From Conus ventricosus (lineage: Eukaryota > Mollusca > Gastropoda > Neogastropoda > Conidae), in the NCBI GenBank assembly GCA_018398815.1, contig CM031601.1, forward strand, positions 15,717,419 to 15,727,418: 10,000 nt of DNA, written 5' to 3'. The position numbers and the translations under genes are program-made. This document shows, piece after piece, positions 1 to 6,184 of this stretch. Every line of letters begins with the position of its first letter. Within the stretch, counting starts at the first letter, position 1. The notes beneath the pieces are model-generated. The model ran no database searches. It had not been told where the DNA came from and was given only the letters and a program-made list of their open reading frames with translations.

Positions 1-1104
1 GACCATCATTGTGGAAATCGACTAGATGAAAGGTATGTCGGCATAGAGCAGATTACATTAACTCCAAGTACAGAGTCAGGACGGAAGATGGCTACAGTGA
101 CTGGTTTGAAGTTGTCACGGGGTAAGGCAAGGTTGTATCCTCTCCCCTCCTCTTTGCACTTGCCATTGACTGGGTTTTGAAACACACAACCCAAGGAAAG
201 GGAATCAAGTAAACAGAAGGAAACAGCCTTTCAGATCTGGATTTTGCCGATGACATTGCCGCTCTTGCAAGCACCACTCAAGATCTGCAGGTGCTTGTAG
301 ACACTATCAGCAAGTTTGCAGGCAACATTGGCCTTACAATCAGTGCCAAAAAGCAAAAAAAAACATGCTTAGCGGTAAACACCAAGGGCCAACAGACGTT
401 CTCATCGACCAAAAACAAGTGGAAGAAGAAAAGAACTTCACATGCCTAGGCAGCTCCATCAACAACGCCAATGACCTCGACCACGACCTGACGTGTCGTA
501 TTGGGAAGGCAACACCAGCATTCAATCATCTGGTTACACAAAATATGGAACAACAAGATATTCGCCCTTGGAATCAAACTGAAATTATATAACTCCAGTG
601 TGATTTCAATGCTGTTATATGGCTGTGAAACCTGGCAACTGAAGACCACCAAGGAGGAGAAACTCGACACTTTTGATACTTACTAAGTGCCTACGTACGA
701 TCTTGGGCATCAAATGGTCAGACTTTATACCAAATGAAGACGTCAGGGAGAGGTCCAAACAGCTCCCCGTGTCAACCATCTTCTGCAGACGGTGCCTCCA
801 CTGGCTGGGTCATGTCCTAAAATTACCCTTTTCAAGAGCTGCAAACCAGGCCATTAAATGGACCCCAGCAGGCCAGAGAAAAATACGGCGACCCAGGATG
901 AGCTGGCGACAAACAGTGGAGAGAGACCTCCGACTCGTTGACAGAGTATGGAGTGACACTAGCAAACTGGCTGAGGATCGTGCACAGTGGAGCGCCTTGA
1001 CTGCCTCATGCGTCGCAAGACCGGGAGCATCTAAGTATCTCCATTGCAAAGTGAGCATCAACACAAACAGCCTTGTCTCACTGAAGACGTCGAAAGGTCT
1101 CTAG
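1..1104 (+). pseudogene. RTE-like LINE reverse transcriptase fragment, 5' partial and frameshifted
   Basis: This is the C-terminal half of a non-LTR retrotransposon reverse transcriptase, which would copy element RNA into DNA at a nicked target. Pieces in different frames line up with the family: GYSDWFEVVTG (about 90-122), an RQGCILSP-like palm motif (125-148), IDWVL (165-179), the catalytic FADD box (243-254), a FTCLGSSI segment (about 436-460), LLYGCETW (612-635), then RCLHWLGHVLK and a basic RRPRMSWR segment (about 790-912), the usual RTE/SR2-type tail. It is open at the left edge, so the endonuclease and the start of the RT are outside the window. I count at least five frame changes (near 122, 150, 350, 545 and 672) and one in-frame TAA near 211. 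The frame change at about 350 sits in an A-rich run. The family is recognised from motifs; the RTE clade assignment is inference. Confidence 0.8.
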
Positions 1105-1174
1105 GAAGGCGAAGTTAATGGTAATTTTTTTTTCAGATGGACTACGAGAGTTCGCATATGCTTGTCCGTGGAGG
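1105..1174. other. Short spacer with no recognisable feature
   Basis: This non-coding stretch lies between the LINE remnant and the first TA microsatellite. It may include the LINE 3' UTR. A T8-9 run near 1126 is the only visible landmark. Confidence 0.4.
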
Positions 1175-1230
1175 ATATATATATATATATCGGTGCTCGG
1201 TACTTATCCTTGGAATTTATTAGTTTGTTG

Positions 1231-1313
<83 letters not shown>

Positions 1314-1315
1314 TA
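1175..1315. repeat. (TA)n microsatellite in two blocks
   Basis: Pure alternating AT occupies 1175-1190, then 43 bp of unique sequence, then about 80 bp of near-perfect AT repeat from 1234, with one imperfection near 1310. It abuts the left end of the first Tc1-like element. Reading frames across it are low-complexity artefacts. Confidence 0.97.
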
Positions 1316-1343
1316 TACTGACTTCCATAAAAAAACGCGAAAA
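1316..1343 (+). repeat. Left terminal inverted repeat of Tc1-like element 1
   Basis: This 28-bp repeat matches the reverse complement of 2829-2855 with a single A insertion in its A-run. Confidence 0.93.
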
Positions 1344-1484
1344 CAAAACAAGCTGAAGGTTGGGGGTGAATTTTATTGGTCACAATTGTACAGAGTGGAA
1401 GCGAGAATTCAACGTGATTTGATTCCTTACACCAGTAATGTGTGAAAATGTCATCAGCAATGTCTTTGTGTGGAAAATCCAAGG

Positions 1485-2545
1485 TCACGTGACAAACCAG
1501 CTTGAAGTCCTAATACTGTGTTGGCCACCATTTGCATTGACAACTGCTTGACACCTGCGGCTCATTGAGTGGACCAGGTGGTTGATGCGTCCCCTTGGCA
1601 CACCAGCCCACACATGGACGATGGCCTGGTGAAGTTGAGCCGCTGTTGCTGGTCGTGGACGCAGGAGGTCCAACCGTCTGCCAAGTTCATCCCAAAAATG
1701 TTCTATTGGTTTAAATCGGGACTGAGGGCTGGCCAGGGCAGCACATTGACGTTGTTATGCTGAAGAAATTGTTGGGTGGCCCTGGTGGTGTGTGGTCTTG
1801 CATTGTCCTGTTGGAATGTCCAGTTTGGGTGTTGCGCAAAAAAAGGATCAACATGGGGTCTGAGCACCTGTTGATGTAGCGCTGTGCATTGACACCCTGT
1901 CCGCGACCAGGACCAATGTTCTGAAAGATGACTGGTCCTATGGCATGGTTAATGCCAATTGCACCCCATATCATAACGTTCGGGCCTCCCCAGGGATTGC
2001 GCTCTACCACACAGGAGGTCAGCATAGTGTTCACCAGGTCGACGCCATATTCTGACACGACCGTCAGCCATGTCAATACAAAAACGGCTCTCATCTGAGA
2101 ACAGTATGCGTCCCCACTGCTGCCTGCGCCAGTTGATTCGGGCTTGTGCCCACTGCAGCCTGTCCTGCCGGTGTCTTGGTGTCAGTACCGGACCTCTGTG
2201 AGGACGCCTATATGCCAGCCCGTTCTCCTGAAGATGCCGCCGCATAGTGTTGAGGCTGATTCGTTGCTGGAGATTCCCAGGCACCTGTCGAGCAGTGTTA
2301 GCGGCTGTTTGCCGCCTGTCCCGCAGATGGGTTCGAACAAGATGGCGATCCTCTCTTTGTGTGGTGACCCAAGGACGGCCTGGCCGGGGACGATCATCAG
2401 TGGTACCAGTGACTCGCATGGGGTGCTGCAGACGATAGATGGTTGAGATGTGGACGTTAAAGATGCTGGCGACCTGCCTGGCTTCCACACCAGCCTCCAG
2501 ATGGCCTAGGGCACGATTGCGTTCCTCTGCTCGTAGTCTTGGCAT
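1485..2545 (-). pseudogene. Tc1-like DD34E transposase, frameshifted (element 1)
   Basis: The gene encodes a cut-and-paste transposase that would bind the terminal repeats and excise and insert the element at TA. I chose the ATG at 2545-2543 (MPRLRAEERN), where family similarity begins; the frame stays open about 77 codons upstream without recognisable homology. The N-terminal 120 or so residues form the paired-like helix-turn-helix region (ARQVASIFNVHISTIYRL) with a GRP-type basic linker. The catalytic acids are D in FSDESRF (2095-2093), D in FQQDNARPH (1807-1805) and E of the P-I-E-H-F-W motif (1703-1701). The last two are 104 nt apart, one base short of exact DD34E spacing. Frame changes fall near 2020, in an A7 run near 1840, and near 1708. 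The total of about 353 codons is close to the normal 340. The gene ends at the TGA at 1487-1485. Confidence 0.9.
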
Positions 2546-2828
2546 CTCTGTAGCGCTCAGACGGCAAGTCGTTACCTGAACCTTGTAGCGCGGCTTTATA
2601 AAGGCTGCATGCCTGCGTACTTGTCGCTGGTTAACTTTGCTCTGCATGGTGTGCACGTGCCTCACATGCAGCAACCAGTTTGCCATTTTTGTTGACCCTC
2701 CAATGCCGGGAATGATGTGTTGCTCACACAATTTTTTCACTGCACGTGAGTCTTGGACCCAAACAACTTGCCACAATGGTTCAATATTGTATATTCACCC
2801 CTTTTCACCCGAAAAATAGCCTTTCAAA
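2546..2828. other. 5' untranslated part of Tc1-like element 1
   Basis: This interval runs from the transposase start to the right inverted repeat. It holds no separate gene that I can see. The transposase frame is open through most of it, but the encoded residues look unlike any transposase domain. A promoter is expected here but I cannot point to one. Confidence 0.5.
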
Positions 2829-2855
2829 TTTTCGCGTTTTTTATGGAAGTCAGTA
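2829..2855 (-). repeat. Right terminal inverted repeat of Tc1-like element 1
   Basis: This is the reverse complement of the left end at 1316-1343, lacking one A. Confidence 0.93.
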
Positions 2856-2887
2856 TATATATATATATAATTATATATATATATATA
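2856..2887. repeat. (TA)n spacer between the two Tc1-like elements
   Basis: About 32 bp of TA repeat with one AATT interruption. It is the only sequence between the right end of element 1 and the left end of element 2, and supplies the TA dinucleotides flanking both. Confidence 0.93.
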
Positions 2888-2911
2888 CACTCCCCGCAAC
2901 AAGTTAAGGAA
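2888..2911 (+). repeat. Left terminal inverted repeat of Tc1-like element 2
   Basis: A 24-bp repeat matching the reverse complement of 4452-4475 at all but one position. Confidence 0.94.
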
Positions 2912-3088
2912 CACTTACAGAAATTGCTGTTAAATGTGTTTTAATACAGACAGAGGAAAACAGTTTACTCGAATGTTTCGCCCAGTCATTCAGCCACCTG
3001 TGGCTACAATTTCAATGAAAGCCATTCACACGTCGTTGAACAATCAGTAATAAAAAAGAGACACCCCCATTTGAAAAGTCAGCAGCAG

Positions 3089-4108
3089 TCAATAGTGGGT
3101 GTGGCCGCCATTCTGAGCCACACATGCTCTGCACCGACGCCGCATGGAATGAACCAGGGTTGTAAGGGTCTGTTGCGGGATGGCCTGCCATTCCTGCTGC
3201 AGGAACTGGGTCAGCTGGGCCACATCAGCGGGCGGAGGGTGGTTGTCAGCAACTCGTCTACCCAGGACGTCCCACAGGTGCTCTATCGGTGCCAGGTCTG
3301 GAGAGCGCGATGGCCATTCCATGCGTTGGATCCCTGCTGCTGGAAGAAGTCTCGTACCACGTGGGCTCGATGCGGAGGGCGTTGTCGTCCTGGAGAGTCG
3401 CACCAGGACCCATGGCCTGGAGAGCTGGCTGCACAATGGGGCGGACGATCTCATCCCGATAACACTGACCAGTCAAAGATCCCTGGATGACGTACAGGGG
3501 GGTTCTGCCATGGAGATGAAAACCACCCCACACCATTACCGAACCACCTCCATAACGGTCCACCTCACGAATGGTGGCGGCGTTCTCCTTGTCTGCGCCA
3601 GACTCGTCTCCTGCCATCATTGAATGAGACAGTGAAACGTGACCTCATCGGTAAAGAGGATCCTCGACCACTGCTGCCTGTTCCAATGCTGATGGAGGCG
3701 GCACCACACCAGGCGGGCCTGTCGGTGACCCTGAGTCAGTGGAATGCGGATGGCTGGCCGACGAGACTGGAGGTCAAATTCGTGAAGGCGGTTGCGGACA
3801 GTGGAAACGCTGACATTGACATTTGCTGCTTGCATGAGGCGACGTCTCAGCATGGGTGTTGTGACTGTTCTGTCCCGTAAAGTTGACAGGTAGAGAAATC
3901 GGTCATCCCGTCGACTGGTGCAACGAGGACGTCCAGTGCGCGCCCGTTCTTCCGTCCTGCCTGTTGTCGCATAACGTTCATTGAGTCTGTGAATGACTGA
4001 GGCCGACACCTGAAGACGTCTGCCCACCTCTCGTAAAGACACCCCCTCTGCTAGCCACGCCAGAGCGCGCCCGCAGTCCACTGCACTCAGTCGTCTTCTT
4101 GGAGGCAT
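3089..4108 (-). pseudogene. Tc1-like DD34E transposase, frameshifted (element 2)
   Basis: This is the cut-and-paste transposase of element 2. The start chosen is the ATG at 4108-4106 (MPPRRRLSAV), just before the first helix-turn-helix (GVSLREVGRRLQVSASVIHRL); a basic GRPR-type linker and a second DNA-binding region follow to about residue 120. The catalytic triad is D in LFTDE (3649-3647), the second D of LQDDNA (3386-3384) and E in APIEHLW (3283-3281). The last two are 103 nt apart, two bases short of DD34E spacing, matching frame changes seen near 3375 and 3345. Another break lies near 3617-3600, where the first frame meets a stop shortly after LFTDE. The conserved GGGSVMVWGG lies at about 3530. 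The span of 1,020 nt equals about 340 codons, full family length, and ends at the TGA at 3091-3089. No intact product can be made as read. Confidence 0.9.
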
Positions 4109-4451
4109 TCTGGTTGTGTCGTTTTTAATCCCCTTTCGATACCCTTTTGGTGCATTTTTGGGGGGGTCAGTGTTCACAGTTGTCAGTGCTTGCACTGGCA
4201 ACCGCCGAATCGCTGCACATGCCCGATCTGGTCAGCAGGGGCTTGTTCCACGGTCAGTGAAATTTTCCCTCATTTGCACGAATGTCCCGCCGCTGGCGAG
4301 GCATTGAGTGGCAGAGTGGTGAGTACAGGAATCAAAACCGGTGTGTCGAGAAAATGTTTCAAGTACCGTTCTGCTGCATTTTTTTCAAATGGGCGGCCTG
4401 GCCTTTTTTAACTCATTTCATTTAAAAAGGGTAAAAAAAACTTTAGGGCGT
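4109..4451. other. 5' untranslated part of Tc1-like element 2
   Basis: This stretch between the transposase start and the right inverted repeat has no recognisable gene. It contains homopolymer runs (G7 near 4160, several T and A runs). The frame is open on the minus strand to 4201 but without domain similarity. Confidence 0.5.
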
Positions 4452-4475
4452 TTCCTTAACTTGTTGCGGGGAGTA
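4452..4475 (-). repeat. Right terminal inverted repeat of Tc1-like element 2
   Basis: Reverse complement of 2888-2911 with one mismatch, followed directly by TA. Confidence 0.94.
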
Positions 4476-4522
4476 TAAAAATATATAAATATTTTATATA
4501 TATATTATATATATATAATATA
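4476..4522. repeat. Degenerate TA-rich repeat at right flank of element 2
   Basis: Imperfect ATATAAATATTTTATATATATATTATAT-type sequence, ending near AATATACTGC. Its composition matches the TA tracts left of both Tc1-like elements, so all three may derive from one larger interrupted TA tract. Confidence 0.85.
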
Positions 4523-4665
4523 CTGCTGAACAATTGAAGAGTGGGAGAAAACAAGTGCAAGTTAACAATTTTTCAGTCATTATAGTAATGATTTGGGCAA
4601 AGATTCAAAATTATAAAAAAGAAAAAAATGAAGATGAAGAAAATGGGGGAATATATTAAAAAATA
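4523..4665. other. A-rich non-coding sequence
   Basis: No gene, structural RNA or element boundary is recognisable here. It is A-rich on the plus strand, with several runs of six or more A. It could be the outer part of dispersed-repeat copy A, but I cannot align it to copies B and C. Confidence 0.4.
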
Positions 4666-4669
4666 TGAG

Positions 4670-4960
4670 AAACCCTTTCACTAGCTACCTGAGGAAACCA
4701 TCGTACTCTCCTTCGAAGGCAGATCTATTTGTATTGCCTGCTCCAGGCCTTTCGTCCGCTGGATCGGACTCATCAGGAGACACTGCTGATTGTGTCCGTG
4801 CTCTTGGTTTTCAAATAGAGACACACCAAAGTCCATAATTCTGTGGTGTTCTCATCACCAAGGGTTCAAAAAAGAATCCAACAGCACCCCCAAATCAGCC
4901 AGCGAAGTGTAGTAAATGGAACAAAAGGAAAGCTGGAGAGGAAAAAAAGTTGCTGAAAAA
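4670..4960 (-). repeat. Dispersed repeat, copy A (hammerhead-bearing)
   Basis: This is one of three diverged copies of the same non-coding repeat. Blocks shared with the others include the hairpin-CCTTTCG block (4736-4754), CTGATTGTGTC followed by GGTGCTC-like sequence (4786-4803), the TCTGTGGTGTTCTCATCACC block (about 4840-4860) and AATCCAACAGCACCC followed by CAGCCAG (about 4875-4902). Copy C shares the last two blocks most clearly, copy B the first two. The orientation is given as minus because the ribozyme-like core reads on that strand. No protein frame is present. Edges are approximate. It could be a SINE, a retrozyme-like unit or part of a Penelope-like element; the sequence alone does not decide. 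Confidence 0.7.
4736..4796 (-). ncRNA. Hammerhead ribozyme-like core
   Basis: Read 5' to 3' on the minus strand, a hairpin (GACAC/GTGTC, 4796-4779, 8-nt loop) is followed by TC, the conserved strand CTGATGA (4776-4770), a perfect 5-bp helix II GTCCG/CGGAC with a 6-nt loop (4769-4754), the conserved GAAA (4753-4750), one G, and a second hairpin GCCTG-GAG-CAGGC (4748-4736). Both invariant catalytic strands and the canonical G-C closing pair of helix II are present. Established hammerheads cleave after an NUH triplet between helices III and I. I could not place a convincing NUH with flanking pairing in the linear sequence, so cleavage activity is not shown. It may be an inactive descendant, or a form needing a neighbouring unit to complete the junction. 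A chance match is unlikely given the full core plus helix II. Confidence 0.6.
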
Positions 4961-5082
4961 CTAAAAGCATTTTGCAAAACAGTATAAAATGTAGGTGACA
5001 ATCTTTGAGCCTATGCCCGAGGATCCACTCAAGGATGGAAGGAGATCAAAAGATTTTGGAACAGTCTGAGTGGTCACTCTGC
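4961..5082. other. Non-coding sequence with nothing recognised
   Basis: Between repeat copy A and the next TA tract I see no open frame, hairpin or similarity to other parts of the window. It may be the tail of copy A. Confidence 0.4.
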
Positions 5083-5168
5083 ATTATATATAAATATATA
5101 TTATATATTTTATATATATATATTTTATATATATATATATATTTTTAAAATTATATATATATATATGT

Positions 5169-5211
<43 letters not shown>

Positions 5212-5235
5212 GTGTGTGTGTGTGTGTGTGTGTGT
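5083..5235. repeat. Compound (TA)n-(GT)n microsatellite
   Basis: Imperfect TA repeat to about 5166 changes directly into GT repeat (5167-5235) with two GG interruptions. The plus-strand Cys/Val reading frame across it is a low-complexity artefact. Confidence 0.96.
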
Positions 5236-5269
5236 TTACCCACAACAAATTTTCTAAACCCCCTACAAA

Positions 5270-5530
5270 AAATGAAATCCATCACGGGTAAGCATATCAG
5301 AACTGTCGAGGGCCCATCTTGTAAAAAAGTACCATTTATGCCGTCTGCTCACAGACCTTTCGGCCCCATCAATGATACACGCTGATTGTGTCGGTGCTCC
5401 CCTCTACCCCAAAGGAGGTTAACCCCGTTTTTAATGCTGTGATTTCTCACCGCCGTGAGTTGAAAATGGAACCCCACAGGACAGAAAGAACAACAATCAA
5501 GTGGCAAAAATTACGAAAAGAAAACAAAAG
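5270..5530 (-). repeat. Dispersed repeat, copy B (degenerate hammerhead core)
   Basis: This copy aligns with copy A through a hairpin (GTCTG-CTCA-CAGAC, 5343-5356), CCTTTCGG (5356-5363), CATCAA in place of TCATCAG (5367-5372), GCTGATTGTGTCGGTGCTC (5381-5399) and a CTGTGATTTCTCACCGCC block (about 5437-5454). It shares AGCATATC and AAAGTACCATTTATGCC-like blocks with copy C. The ribozyme-like core is damaged: the CTGATGA strand reads TTGATGG and helix II is largely deleted, while GAAA is kept (5361-5358). Edges are approximate. Confidence 0.65.
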
Positions 5531-5578
5531 GGAGAAAGTTGAGATATAAAGATATATTGTAATGTAAAATCCTTCACT

Positions 5579-5811
5579 GCAGCATATCGAGACGACTACA
5601 GTCCATTTTTTAAAAAGGAACAATTTGTTATGCGTACAAATGCATTTTTCTTGTCTGTCTATCTGGATCAATTAATAGGACACAACTCATTGCATCGGTC
5701 TTCACTGCTGTTAATATGGAGGTATATCACCCGTCTCTAGGTCTGTGGTATTTTCGTCACTAAGGATTCAGGAAGGGCAATCCAACGGCACCCAAATGCA
5801 GCCAGTGATGT

Positions 5812-5813
<2 letters not shown>
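5579..5813 (-). repeat. Dispersed repeat, copy C (decayed core)
   Basis: The copy starts with GCAGCATATCGAGACGAC, which resembles the start of copy B near 5290, and ends with AATCCAACGGCACCCAAATG and GCCAGTGATGTGTA, which match the end of copy A near 4875-4912. In between, a TTTCTTGTCTG to CTGGATCAATTAATAGGACACA stretch (about 5646-5683) lies where the hammerhead core of copy A is, but both conserved strands carry changes. It stops directly at the CA microsatellite at 5814. No coding frame is recognised. Confidence 0.65.
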
Positions 5814-5897
<84 letters not shown>

Positions 5898-5990
5898 ACC
5901 ACACACACACATCATCATCATCATCAATCATCATCATCATCGTCATCATCATTATCATCATAATCATCAACACCACCACCACGCCACAAC

Positions 5991-6075
<85 letters not shown>

Positions 6076-6081
6076 ACAAAC

Positions 6082-6130
<49 letters not shown>

Positions 6131-6180
6131 GCACGCACGCACATATTCCCGCACGCACACAAAACACACACACGCGCACA
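5814..6180. repeat. Compound (CA)n-(ATC)n-(CA)n microsatellite
   Basis: Perfect CA repeat runs from 5815 to about 5896, followed by a CCACCA interruption, an ATC/ATT trinucleotide block (about 5911-5970), ACCACC and CGCCACAACA spacers, then CA blocks at about 5993-6037, 6040-6075 and 6086-6127, closing with a CGCA tetranucleotide block (6125-6142) and mixed CA/CGCA to 6180. Cys/Val-rich minus-strand frames and His/Thr plus-strand frames across it are artefacts of the repeat. Confidence 0.97.
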
Positions 6181-6184
6181 AAGG

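Larger units (their letters stand above)
1316..2855 (-). mobile_element. Tc1/mariner DD34E transposon, element 1, inserted in TA repeat
   Basis: The ends are inverted copies: 1316-1343 reads TACTGACTTCCATAAAA and onward to CGCGAAAA, and 2829-2855 is its reverse complement apart from one extra A in the left copy. Weaker similarity (GGGGTGAAT blocks) continues inward on both sides, so the inverted repeats were probably longer. The element is about 1.54 kb, a normal length for a Tc1-like transposon, and holds one transposase gene on the minus strand. The TA target duplication expected of this superfamily is consistent with TA on both sides, but both flanks are TA repeat, so the exact boundary may shift by a dinucleotide. 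The element is probably immobile by itself because its transposase is frameshifted. Confidence 0.9.
2888..4475 (-). mobile_element. Tc1/mariner DD34E transposon, element 2
   Basis: The element is bounded by inverted repeats at 2888-2911 and 4452-4475 (core CTCCCCGCAACAAGTTAAGG) that differ only at the second position of the compared block. TA dinucleotides sit immediately outside at 2886-2887 and 4476-4477, as expected for the target duplication of this superfamily. The length of about 1.59 kb and a single minus-strand transposase are typical. Its terminal repeats are unrelated to those of element 1 and its transposase differs clearly, so this is a different family and not a tandem duplicate. 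The transposase is broken. Confidence 0.92.

Noticed and set aside
1190..1210. TCGGTGCTC-like block resembling part of the dispersed repeat
   Set aside because: The match is under 12 bp and has no neighbouring shared blocks, so it cannot be called a fourth copy.
1118..1488. Tyr/Ile repeat frames on both strands
   Set aside because: They are translations of the TA microsatellite running into the end of Tc1-like element 1.
2144..2490. Plus-strand and alternate minus-strand frames of about 100 residues
   Set aside because: They are shadows of the Tc1-like transposase coding region in other frames, without recognisable domains.
2546..2776. Possible 77-residue N-terminal extension of the element 1 transposase
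   Set aside because: The frame is open but the residues resemble no transposase domain, family similarity starts at the ATG at 2545, and the total length is already normal from there.
3071..3880. Plus-strand frames of 86 to 147 residues within element 2
   Set aside because: They lie opposite the transposase; GC-rich coding sequence leaves the complementary strand open by chance.
4700..4840. Standard type I or type III hammerhead with a defined cleavage site
   Set aside because: I tried pairing the strands flanking the core for an open helix I or helix III with an NUH triplet and found no consistent solution shared by copies A and B, so only the core is claimed.
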